This document shows positions 29,830 to 41,039 of a DNA stretch of 64,000 bases, piece by piece. Position numbers and translations under genes: made by a program. The stretch covers positions 13,152,146-13,216,145 of the forward strand of contig NC_047076.1 of assembly GCF_902459465.1 (NCBI RefSeq), given 5' to 3'. Under the pieces are notes generated by a model, which was given only the letters and a program-made list of their open reading frames with translations, was not told the DNA's origin and ran no database searches. Numbering within the stretch: position 1 is the first letter of the stretch; each line of letters begins with the position of its first letter. Source of the stretch: Asterias rubens. Taxonomy: Eukaryota > Echinodermata > Asteroidea > Forcipulatida > Asteriidae.

Positions 29830-31560
29830 TATTGTGATTTAACCTTATACATTTCTGATCAAGCCAAATGTGTTATATTGTACTATTCCAATAAACAAAA
29901 TTACAAAACATTGATAAAAAATGCTTGACTTATGCCTTGTGATTTTATTTATTTGTATTATTTGACCACATTTTTGAAGTTCGATTTGTATGCATTAAAA
30001 TGAAGCTGGTTTCTTCAGTGATGGCATGTACCTTTCATTTTTTTCTAAGATTGAGATTTGATGTTGACCAATCTATATCTAAAACCATTCCTCAAGTTGA
30101 AAATATTATTTATAAAAGTTATTCCTCAAGTTAAAAACACATCAGAGTCAGAGGTACCTATATCGCATTATTTTAGAGAATAAAAACAACTCTTTGTGTT
30201 TTCTTAAATTTATGGCCCAAAATTTGATAAACTGTAGGACATCTACCCCTTGTTTTGTTTGTATTAAAAAAAAAAAAATATTAATGTATTTATTTTGAGG
30301 CACAAGGCTCATCTCTTTAAACTTTTTCAGTAAACAAAAACGGTTTACCCTACAAAAAAATGGATGTTCAAAACCTTGCAATTTTTTTTTTAAAAAATTC
30401 AAATGGTAAGCCTTGCGGTTTTTTTTTTTGGGGGGGGGGGGTGGTTGAAGTGTACCGAAGGCTTTAAAAGTTAGATTATTTGGTGGCGCAAATTTGAGTG
30501 AGATATTTTCAACAACGAAATAAGGTCACTTTTTAATAATCTACCTACAAGTTATTTATTCCTACATTAATAATACGCTGAGAAACGAACAAAAAATAGA
30601 CCTCATATATTACCTTTAGTTCTTTCAACTTTGCGCTAAATCATTTCAAGTTAAACAAACGTAAGGCTACTTGGTTTAATTACCACAATTAGTTACAGTG
30701 TAAGCGTTTATTCATCACTTTTAATATGATTCAAGCCTTCGATTCTCGCATTTCGAATCATTCCGCGAGATCTTCCGGGAGCCAGTTTGCCCCTTTGATC
30801 TTGGACAGGCACCGGTGATTGGAACCAGCTAAAGCAACCGACAGGTACCCGATTTCCACGCTACGCGAAATAAACATCAACAGAGTAGTAGAGGTCTGGG
30901 TACTCGACGGCTTGATGCCGTGACGCGATATTCAAAATGGCCACCAGCCATGCTTTATTTTATCAACACCATGGATATACTTAGGATGATTTGATGCGAT
31001 TTAATGTCTCTATGGGTAAGCTTTATCATGTAGTTTATTCAAGTTCATAATGTAGAATAGGATGAAGGCCTCGTGGAAGGCGTGTAACCACCTAGTTTGT
31101 AATAAAACGGGCAATTCTTATCGCAATTTTATTCCACCTTCATGCTCAACATAAACAACGGCAATCCGGAAGTAGCTGTAACGTTACAGCATAGGTCATT
31201 GCATTGTCATTGCCAATTTGCCGTCAATCAGATACTGGATGAAGAATTCCTCCATGATCTGATGAAACAATCGACTTTTCTGTGTAGTTCTTATAGATTA
31301 TCTACTTCAATTCGTTTCGGCCACTCCTACGTGTTTCTATGTCAGTTTTTGTTTACATGTTATGTAACACTGAGCTGTCGTAAACTGTTTACCAACCAAA
31401 ATGACAGGTGCTCTGACATTCGGAGTCGTAGGCCTACCATCCAAAAGAATTGATACATCATGTTTAAGCCTTTGCAGATTGCCTTACTCATATCAAGTTG
31501 TAAATCTAAAACTGGTTTGCCACCTATACTGCCAAATGATAATGTAAATTTTTAAAGTCT
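29830..31560. other. Unassigned, with a GC-richer segment near 30750-30960
   Basis: Mostly AT-rich with homopolymers (t run then g run at about 30419-30441). The stretch 30740-30960 is less AT-rich with several CG dinucleotides (ttccgcgagatcttccgggag, tactcgacggcttgatgccgtgacgcg) and ends at caaaATGGCCACCAGCC, which opens only 15 codons. This may be a promoter or 5' leader. No coding exon could be tied to it. Confidence 0.35.
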
Positions 31561-31574
31561 GAACATGGTCTGAA

Positions 31575-32000
31575 TAAAACTGGCGGGTTTTTTATTTTTT
31601 TAATCGTCTGAAATTTCATCCAGATGTGTAATGAAGGACGAGGTGCACAGAAAAACCTTGGTCTGAGTCGTAGGCAACTTTTTGAGATAATTGTCTAGTT
31701 TTCGATGCCCCCAAATCAAGATTAAAATTAATATTAATTTGAGGCCCTTCCAATTGTTCCAGCAATCTGTAATCCGTAGAGCGTCTTTTGCACATAAAGA
31801 ACTTTCTTTGGTTAAATTTTGAGGCAAATCTGAGAGAATTTTTTTTTTGAGGGTGAAAAAACGTCAAGTGATACCCCATGCCGTTTTCTCAAAAATCTGC
31901 CGAAAAAAATTGTGTTTTTCAAAATCGCCTGAAAACTTGGGTTTAGTCGTCTACCTTAGTAACTTTTTGATGTAATTGTTTTTATTGCCTGATTTTCGAT
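31575..32000 (+). repeat. Diverged outlying copy of the 322-bp satellite
   Basis: Carries the satellite's words in the same order, with many changes: 'cctgaaatttcatccagatgtgtaatgaaggacgagg', 'aaccttggtctgagtcgtaggcaactttttgagataattg', 'ccaattgttccagcaatctgtaatccgtagagcgtcttttgcacat', 'ggttaaattttgaggcaaatctgagagaa', 'aaaaaacgtcaagtg', 'caaaaatctgccgaaa'. It lies 5.2 kb from the main array at 37180-40717. Confidence 0.85.
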
Positions 32001-32279
32001 ATAACAATGTCTCAAATAATTATTGTATCAAACTCAATAGAACCAATTGTACCATCACGGCGAGTACCCACCAAGAACACTGGTGGAAATTCAAAGAAGT
32101 TATATTCCCGCCGTCATGTTGATCCCAGCTAGCCTACTAAAGACTCAGCCACCCAACCCCCGTGTACCCCGCTACCCTTTCCACAGCGACCGACAATCCC
32201 CAATTCCCATCGAAATGCCAGACCAACTTCCCCTGGGAACAAATTTTCTATACCGACATCGTGTGCCTTCGACTCAAAT

Positions 32280-33085
32280 AATTATTTTGTAAGTCCCCTA
32301 TTATGCCTATGTTTCCTTGTAAACCAATGCGCCATACTTACAGCGTGTGCCTTCCATTCACTCACCAATTTTTTAAATCACAAACAGAGAGTCCCCTGTC
32401 TACCCGTCAGTAAAGCGTATGCCTTCCACTCTCAAATTATTTACCCAAGTCCAAAGCAAGGATTTCCCTATGCCATTGTACCATGCGTACCATTTCCCCA
32501 TTAATTAAACTAATTGTCTATCTTTATGCCTACAGCGTGTGCCTTCAACTCGTCGAATACTTTTTAAGTCCGAACACAAGAGTCCCCTATCTACTACCAA
32601 TACCCGTCAGTAAAAGCGTATTATGCCTTCCACTCGCAAATTATTTACCAAGTCCAAAGCAAGGATTTCCCTATGCCATAGTACCATGCGTACCCCTTTT
32701 CCCATTTTAAACTATACAGTGTGTAGATTTTAACTCAAATATGTTTTAAGTCCGAACCAATGAGTTTCCCATGCCTATGTAACCAGCCCACAACTTGTGC
32801 ATTTCACTCGAAATTACTAAGTATAAAGCACTGATTTTACTATGCCATAGCATCATGTGGAAAGTGTTCCCCTCGCAAATTATATACCAAGTATAAAGTA
32901 TAATATACTAAGTATAAAGCATTGATATTCCCATACCATAGTATCCTATGAAAAGTATTCAACTCGCAAATTATACACTAAGTATAAAGCATTGATATTC
33001 CCATACCATAGTATCCTATGATGAGTATTCAATTATATACTAAGTATAAAGCACTGAAATCCCATGCCATAGCTCTCTGTGTAAA
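32280..33085 (+). repeat. Decayed spacer repeats of the 33-36 kb array
   Basis: Irregular copies of 'gtgccttccactcgcaaattatttaccaagtccaaagcaaggatttccctatgccatagtaccatgcg', becoming 'atactaagtataaagcattgatattcccataccatagtatcctatg' towards 33050. The same block forms the spacer between tRNA-like units at 33800-35960, but no tRNA-like part is present here. Confidence 0.8.
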
Positions 33086-33141
33086 GTATGAACCGAAGGT
33101 TTATCAGGTCTAAAATGCGAATTATCCTGGGGGGGACCCAA

Positions 33142-33210
33142 GTGGGTGTCGTGGGTAGGTGTCGGCCTCCCAAGCAAAGGGTCCCCGGTTCGAACCCCGG
33201 TGGTGGCAGC
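33142..33210 (+). repeat. tRNA-like sequence, tRNA-Gly(CCC)-like
   Basis: 'gtgtcgtgggtaggtgtcggcctcccaagcaaagggtccccggttcgaaccccggtggtgg' has a glycine-type anticodon region (ctcccaagc) and a good T-arm/B box (ggttcgaacc). The acceptor stem does not close, so it is probably a SINE head and not a working tRNA. It is the only tRNA-like unit here on the plus strand. Confidence 0.55.
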
Positions 33211-33299
33211 GCGGTTGCCGTCCGAGAAGTCTCGACTCACCAGACAGTGGCACACACCGCGCAGTGGCACTCACCGCTAGCACTCGCTTAGAAAAGAAA

Positions 33300-35960
33300 C
33301 TTAAAACTTAAAACGAACCTATGCTCTTTTTTATATAAGTTTAAAAAAATACGAAATAAAACATTTTTAAAACATCTCCAACTTTTCTGAAGCTGGATTC
33401 GATCCCGGGACCCTCCGGTCCAGAGACCAGAGCCCTTCCACTGGGCCACTGCTCCTTCTTACTAATATGCGTTCGAGTTTTATTTTAAACCTTCGTATGA
33501 CAAACTTTTAATTAAAACGTAGTAAAAGAACACCCGGGAATTGAACTCCGCACCATTGAGTGTAGAGTCCGGAGCCCTTCCATTGAGCCACGTCTCCTCT
33601 TACTTTTATGGCGTTCGAGTTTTATTTTAAACCTTCGTATGACAAACTTTAAATCAAAACGTAGTAAAAGAACACCCGGGAATCGAACCCCGTACCATTG
33701 GGTGTAGAGCCCGGAGCCCTTCCATTAGGCCACTACTCATCTTACTTCATTTGCGTTCGAGTTTAATGTTATACCTTAGAATGAACAACTTTAAATCAAA
33801 ACGTATTATAGCTTATGCCTTCCACTCGCAAATTATTTATTAAGTGTGAAGCAAGGATTTCCCTATGCCATAGGGTACCGCGCAAACCAATGTTCTCAAG
33901 CATACTAAAAGAACACAGATCGGGAATCGAACTCCGTACCATTGGGTGTAGAGCCCGGAGCCCTTCCATTAGGCCACTACTACGCTTACTTCATTTGCGT
34001 TCGAGTTTAATGTTATACCCTAGAATGGACAATTTTTATTTTAAATCAAAACGTATTATAGCTTATGCCTTCCACTCGCAAATTATTTATTAAGTGTAAA
34101 GCAAGGATTTCCCTATGCCATAGGGTACCGCGCAAACCAATGTTCTCAAGCATACTAAAAGAACACAGATCGGGAATCGAACTCCGTACCATTGGGTGTA
34201 GAGCCCGGAGCCCTTCCATTGGGCCACTACTACTCTTACTTCATTTGCGTTCGAGTTTAATGTTATACCCTAGAATGAACAACTTTAAACCAAAACGTAG
34301 TAAAAGAACACACGGGAATCGAACCCCGTACCATTGGGTATAGAGCCCGGAGCCCTTCCATTGGGCCACTACTCATCTTACTTCATTTGCGTTCGAGTTT
34401 AATGTTATACCTTAGAATGAACAACTTTAAATCAAAACGTATTATAGCTTATGCCTTCCACTCGCAAATTATTTACAAGTGTAAAGCAAGGATTTCCCTA
34501 TGCCATAGGATACCGCGCAAACCAATGTTCTCAAGCATACTAAAAGAACACTGATCGGGAATCGAACCCCGTACCATTGGGTGTAGAGCCCGGAGCCCTT
34601 CCATTAGGCCACTACTACTCTTACTTCATTTGCGTTCGAGTTTAATGTTATACCCTAGAATGAACAATTTTTATTTTAAATCAAAACGTATTATAGCTTA
34701 TGCCTTCCACTCGCAAGTTATTTATTAAGTGTAAAGCAAGGATTTCCCTATGCCATAGGGTACCGCGCAAACCAATGTTCTCAAGCATACTAAAAGAACA
34801 CAGATCGGGAATCGAACTCCGTACCATTGGGTGTAGAGCCCGGAGCCCTTCCATTGGGCCACTACTACTCTTACTTCATTTGCGTTCGAGTTTAATGTTA
34901 TACCCTAGAATGAACAATTTTAAATCAAAACGTATTTTAGCTTATGCCTTCCACTCGCAAATTATTTATTAAGTGTAAAGCAAGGATTTCCCTATGCCAT
35001 ATGGTACCGCGCAAACCAATGTTCTCAAGCGTAAAAAAAAGAACACAGATCGGGAATCGTACCCCGTACCATCGGGTGTAGAGCCCGGAGCCCTTCCATT
35101 AGGCCACTACTACTCTTACTTCATTTGCGTTCGAGTTTAATGTTATACCCTAGAATGAACAATTTTAAATCAAAACGTATTATCTGCCTCCCACTCGCAA
35201 ATTATTTACCAAGTGTAAAGCAAGGATTTCCCTAATACCATAGGGAACCGCGCAAACCAATGTTCTCAAGCGTAGAAAAAGAACACAGACCGGGGTTCGA
35301 ACCCTGTACCATTGGGTGTAGAGCCCGGAGCCCTTCCATTGGGCCACTACTACTCTTACTTCATTTGCGTTCGAGTTTAATTTTATACCCTAGAGTGAAC
35401 AACTTTCTATCAAAACATATTGTACCTTATGCCTTCCACTCGCATTCATTATTGATTAGGGGTTAAGCAACGATTTCCCTATGCCGTAGGGTACCGCGTA
35501 AACCAATGTTCTTCAACGCAGAAAAAGAACACACACACCGGGGTTCGAACCAAGCACCTTTGGCTTCAGAGTCCAGAGCCCTACCACTGTGCCACTGTCC
35601 TTCTTCATAACAAAAGGTTCGAGTTTAAAGATAAACCTTAGAATGAATTCAACTTTAAATCAAAACGTAATAGCGGGTGCCTTCCACTCGCATGTTATTT
35701 ATTAGGTATAAAGCAAGGATTTCCCTATGCCATAGGGTTCCGCTTAAACCAATGTTCTTACGCGTAGAAAAAGACACACGCCGTGGCTCGAACTCAGTAC
35801 CTTTGCGCTCAGAATCCGGAGCTCTACCACTGGGCCACCGCTCTTCTTATGAACAATGGGTTCGAGTTTAATTATAAACCTTAGAGTAGACAACTTTAAA
35901 TCAAAACGTATATAGCGAGTGCCTTCAACTCGCATGTTTTACAAGGATTTCCCGATGCCA
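33300..35960 (-). repeat. Satellite built on a tRNA-derived unit, twelve copies
   Basis: Twelve tRNA-like blocks, all reading on the minus strand, lie near 33390, 33533, 33665, 33911, 34160, 34305, 34550, 34800, 35045, 35285, 35540 and 35775. Each has an A-box-like stretch (agtggcccaatggaagggctcc), an anticodon-loop region (ctctaca in most, ctctgaa in the 35540 copy) and a B box (ggggttcgattcccg or ggttcgaacccc). Spacers contain 'gcgttcgagtttaatgttataccctagaatgaacaactttaaatcaaaacgta', with or without the 'gccttccactcgcaaattatttatt ... ccatagggtaccgcgcaaacc' block, so the period alternates between about 140 and 245-250 bp. The 64-92-codon frames here are repeat artefacts. Confidence 0.85.
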
Positions 35961-37180
35961 TAGTACCCCAGGTAATGTAAAGATTGGGACTGGGTACAAC
36001 AGAGTTGATGCATGCACAAATTCGACGGTGTTTGAGATAAATAAAATGCACGGGACTAAAACGGGTCTATCTAACTGAGAAAATATCAGCGATTGAAAAA
36101 GTCTCTAGAAGCCGGGCGAATCGGGCGAATGGGGGGGGGGGCATATTCAAACAGGGGGCGTAACAATGTGACCATCAAAACCATTTATTATTATATGTAA
36201 TAAATATTTGATAGTCTAAGGAAATTGAACTCTAAATAAGACACGGGACGGAGTATTCTTTATGTTTTAATTCAATATTTGTTTAATGTTTGAGTTTCTA
36301 CATTTCACATTATGACTGCTCTTTAAATCAATATAAAAATAATTCAGACAATAATTGACATACACATTCAAATTTATTTTAAGCAGCAATTTTTTATTTA
36401 TTTTTATTTATTTAAATAATTAAAATCATTAAACTTAAAATTTAAACGTCAAGTGTTTGTGCATCGTAAAAGAATTTTGTTTTTCTCCAAAGGCGATCAG
36501 AGAATACTGACCGAAACGTCAATTGAAACCAACGGTTATTTTCAGAACCACCCCAGAGATGATAGTCATTGCATGGTGTTACCGCAAACCTGTCCATATC
36601 GTATTTCCACCATGCAAAGTTTTAAATCCATGGTACAACATCAAAGCATTGCCATAGATAGGCTGTACAATTGTATGCAGTGAATAATTAGATTGGAACA
36701 ATTTTACGACCTCACCACCAATTTCTGGCCGTTTTGTTTTAATCTCCGAATAATCAACGGGAAAACAGCAACCTACAGGCCTACTAACTATAACAGAGAA
36801 TTATATTGAGCAATAACACACCATACCCATACCAGCTAACGTAGTGTAGACCTATAGCTAATAGAAACAAACAAATCACAAACATTGCTTTTACCATGGG
36901 TTTGAACGACTTTATATTGAATCAGAATAAACGAGTACACATTAGTCTTGCCTGAACAGTTCCCTGAAGATTAAAACTACATCAAAAAGGCTCTAAATAT
37001 CGTCCACGGAGACAGCCAGAGTCAACTGCATGGTTGGAGATCATTTTGAATACATGTGTACGCGGTAAATTACTGGGTACGAAGCATGGGTTATAAGACC
37101 AACTATAGGGTACCCGACTATTCGTGTTCTTGTCGCAATGTCGCTTACTTGTTGATATAGCAGTGCCTCCAAAAAGAGAG
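35961..37180. other. Unassigned spacer between two satellites
   Basis: AT-rich with a G run at about 36131-36140. No splice-bounded exon and no repeat shared with the flanks was recognised. Confidence 0.5.
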
Positions 37181-40100
37181 GTTAAAATGAATATTTGAGA
37201 CCCATCCGATTGTTCCAGCAACCTGTAACTTGGAGACTGTCTTTTACACATGACGAACTTCCGTCGGTTAAATTTTGAGGCAATTCGGAGAGAAAATTTT
37301 TCCGAGGCTAAAAAAACGTCAAGCTTACCCCCCTTGAAGTTTTTTCAAAAATCGGCCGAAATTTGTGTCTTCCAAATCGCCTGAAATTTCATACCTAGAT
37401 GTAATAGAGGGCGAGGAGCAGGAAAATCTTGGTTTTAGTCGTCTACGATGGCTACTTTTTGAGATAATGCCTCATTTCGGATAGTACGACGGTTTAAAAT
37501 CAAGGTTAAAATGAACATTTGAGACCCATCCTATTGTTCCAGCAACCTGTAACTTGGAGACTGTCTTTTACACATGACGAACTTCCTTTGGTTAAATTTT
37601 GAGGCAATTCGGAGAGAAAATTTTTCCGAGGCTAAAAAAACGTCAAGCTTACCCCCCTTGTCGTTTTTTCAAAAATCGGCCGAAATTTGTGTCTTCCAAA
37701 TCGCCTGAAATTTCATACATAGGTGTAATAGAGGGAGATGAGCAGGAAAATCTTGGTTTTAGTCGTCAACGATGGCTGCTTTTTGAGATAATGCCTCATT
37801 TCGGATAGTACGACGGTTTAAAATCCAGATTAAAATGAATATTTGAGACCCATCCTATTGTTCCAGCAACCTGTAACTTGGAGACTGTCTTTTACACATG
37901 ACGAACTTCCTTTGGTTAAATTTTGAGGCAATTCGGAGAGAAAATTTTTCCGAGGCTGAAAAAACGTCAAGCTTACCCCCCCTTGTCGTTTTTTCAAAAA
38001 TCGGCTGAAATTTGTGTCTTCCAAATCGCCTGAAATTTCATACCTAGATGTAATAGAGGGCGAGGAGCAGGAAAATCTTGGTTTTAGTCGTCTACGATGG
38101 CTACTTTTTGAGATAATGCCTCATTTTGGATAGTACGACGGTTTAAAATCCAGATTAAAATGAATATTTGAGACCCATCCTATTGTTCCAGCAACCTGTA
38201 ACTTGGAGACTGTCTTTTACACATGACGAACTTCCTTTGGTTAAATTTTGAGGCAATTCGGAGAGAAAAATTTTCCGAGGCTGAAAAAACGTCAAGCTTA
38301 CCCCCTTGTCGTTTTTTCAAAAATCGGCCGAAATTTGTGTCTTCCAAATCGCCTGAAATTTCATACCTAGGTGTAATAGAGGGCGAGGAGCAGGAAAATC
38401 TTGGTTTTAGTCGCCTACGATGGCTACTTTTTGAGATAATGCCTCATTTCGGATAGTACGACGGTTTAAAATCCAGATTAAAATGAATATTTGAGACCCA
38501 TCCTATTGTTCCAGCAACCTGTAACTTGGAGACTGTCTTTTACACATGACGAACTTCCTTTGGTAAAATTTTGAGGCAATTCGGAGAGAAAATTTTTCCG
38601 AGGCTAAAAAAACACCCCCTTGTCGTTTTTTCAAAAATCGGCCGAAATTTGTGTCTTCCAAATCGCCTGAAATTTCATACCTAGGTGTAATAGAGGGCGA
38701 GGAGCAGGAAAATCTTGGTTTTAGTCGTCTACGATGGCTGCTTTTTGAGATAATGCCTCATTTCGGATAGTACGACGGTTTAAAATCCAGATTAAAATGA
38801 ATATTTGAGACCCATCCTATTGTTCCAGCAACCTGTAACTTGGAGACTGTCTTTTACACATGACGAACTTCCTTTGGTTAAATTTTGAGGCAATTCGGAG
38901 AGAAAATTTTTCCGAGGCTGAAAAAACGTCAAGCTTTACCCCCTTGTCGTTTTTTCAAAAATCGGCCGAAATTTGTGTCTTCCAAATCGCCTGAAATTTC
39001 ATACCTAGGTGTAATAGAGGGCGAGGAGCAGGAAAATCTTGGTTTTAGTCGTCTGCGATGGCTACTTTTTGAGATAATGCCTCATTTCGGATAGTACGAC
39101 GGTTTAAAATCCAGATTAAAATGAATATTTGAGACCCATCCTATTGTTCCAGCAACCTGTAACTTGGAGACTGTCTTTTACACATGACGAACTTCCTTTG
39201 GTAAAATTTTGAGGCAATTCGGAGAGAAAATTTTTCCGAGGCTAAAAAAACGTCAAGCTTACCCTCTTGTCGTTTTTTCAAAAATCGGCTGAAATTTGTG
39301 TCTTCCAAATCGCCTGAAATTTCATACCTAGATGTAATAGAGGGCGAGGAGCAGGAAAATCTTGGTTTTAGTCGTCTACGATGGCTACTTTTTGAGATAA
39401 TGCCTCATTTCGGATAGTACGACGGTTTAAAATCCAGATTAAAATGAATATTTGAGACCCATCCTATTGTTCCAGCAACCTGTAACTTGGAGACTGTCTT
39501 TTACACATGACGAACTTCCTTTGGTTAAATTTTGAGGCAATTCGGAGAGAAAAATTTTCCGAGGCTGAAAAAACGTCACCCTTGTCGTTTTTTCAAAAAT
39601 CGGCCGAAATTTGTGTCTTCCAAATCGCCTGAAATTTCATACCTAGGTGTAATAGAGGGCGAGGAGCAGGAAAATCTTGGTTTTAGTCGTCTACGATGGC
39701 TGCTTTTTGAGATAATGCCTCATTTCGGATAGTACGACGGTTTAAAATCCAGATTAAAATGAATATTTGAGACCCATCCTATTGTTCCAACAACCTGTAA
39801 CTTGGAGACTGTCTTTTACACATGACGAACTTCCTTTGGTTAAATTTTGAGGCAATTCGGAGAGAAAATTTTTCCGAGGCTGAAAAAACGTCAAAGCTTA
39901 CCCCCTTGTCGTTTTTTCAAAAATCGGTCGAAATTTGTGTCTTCCAAATCGCCTGAAATTTCATACCTAGATGTAATAGAGGGCGAGGAGCAGGAAAATC
40001 TTGGTTTTAGTCGTCTACGATGGCTACTTTTTGAGATAATGCCTCATTTCGGATAGTACGACGGTTTAAAGTCAAGGTTAAAATGAGTATTTGAGACCCA

Positions 40101-40717
40101 TCCTATTGTTCCAGCAACCTGTAACTTGGAGACTGTCTTTTACACATGACGAACTTCCTTTGGTTAAATTTTGAGGCAATTCGGAGAGAAAATGTTTCCG
40201 AGGCTGAAAAAACGTCAAGCTTACCTACCCCCTTGTCGTTTTTTCAAAAATCGGCCGAAATTTGTGTCTTCCAAATCGCCTGAAACTTCATACCTAGGTG
40301 TAATAGAGGGCGAGGAGCAGGAAAATCTTGGTTTTAGTCGTCAACGATGGCTACTTTTTGAGATAATGCCTCATTTCGGATAGTACGACGGTTTAAAATC
40401 CAGATTAAAATGAATATTTGAGACCCATCCTATTGTTCCAGCAACCTGTAACTTGGAGACTGTCTTTTACACATGACGAACATCCTTTGGTAAAATTTTG
40501 AGGCAATTCGGAGAGAAAATTTTTCCGAGGCTGAAAAAACGTCAAGCTTACCCTCTTGTCGTTTTTTCAAAAATCGGCCGAAATTTGTGTCTTCCAAATC
40601 GCCTGAAATTTCATACCTAGATGTAATAGAGGGCGAGGAGCAGGAAAATCTTGGTTTTAGTCGTCTACGATGGCTACTTTTTGAGATAATGCCTCATTTC
40701 GGATAGTACGACGGTTT
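37180..40717 (+). repeat. Satellite array, about eleven units of 315-325 bp
   Basis: The unit word 'ttgaggcaattcggagag' recurs from 37275 to about 40498 at spacings near 322 bp (for example 37275, 37599, 38885, 39532, 39847, 40171). Units are nearly identical and differ mainly by small indels near 'cgtcaagcttaccccc'. The array ends sharply at 'gtacgacggtttta' (about 40717). Several units keep a 66-77-codon frame (RFFKNRPKFVSSKSPEISY), but it starts at a non-ATG codon, is lost or shifted in other units, and is best explained by high unit similarity. Confidence 0.93.
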
Positions 40718-40734
40718 TATTTGCCTTAACCCTT

Positions 40735-40750
40735 CCCCCCCCCCCCCAAC
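40735..40750. repeat. Poly-C run at satellite edge
   Basis: About 14-15 consecutive C bases directly after the array. A further palindrome follows ('attgggtgtgtatatcag ... aatacacacccaatt'). Confidence 0.7.
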
Positions 40751-40899
40751 TTAAATATTGAGGGCCCACCTTATCCCGATGGGCTCTCAGGCTGTCATTT
40801 TTGCCCACAGTACAATTGGGTGTGTATATCAGTCACTTTTAGCAAGTAATTTTGCGCAAGGAAACTCCCATTAAATTAATACACACCCAATTTAATGCA

Positions 40900-41030
40900 T
40901 TGTGGGAGAACATGGCGGCCAAGTAGACAGTGAGACAAATAATGAGACAACAGTTACGAGTTCAGACGAATCAACTAATAGTTGACTTGTCCATAAATAG
41001 CATCAGCATTTATTCTTGAACAATCATATT
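40900..41030. promoter_or_regulatory. YY1-like promoter motif between arrays
   Basis: 'gcattgtgggagaacATGGCGGCCAAG' combines a YY1-like site with a gcattgtggga element (THAP11/ZNF143-type, ACTACA-like) of the kind common at housekeeping promoters. The ATG frame stops after a few codons. Function is inferred only from these motifs, and no transcript could be traced into the neighbouring arrays. Confidence 0.3.
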
Positions 41031-41039
41031 GAGCAAAAT

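Noticed and set aside
33815..35466. Repeated plus-strand frames of 68-92 codons starting MPSTRKLF or MFSSVEKE
   Set aside because: They are the antisense of the tRNA-derived satellite units, copied with the array; no splice or codon-bias support.
33142..35845. Functional tRNA genes
   Set aside because: T-arm and D-arm regions are present but acceptor stems do not pair in the copies I folded by eye, anticodon stems are imperfect, and the blocks sit in a tandem repeat.
33300..35960. CRISPR-like array
   Set aside because: Units are long, tRNA-derived and variable, the spacers are repeats themselves, and the genome is clearly eukaryotic.
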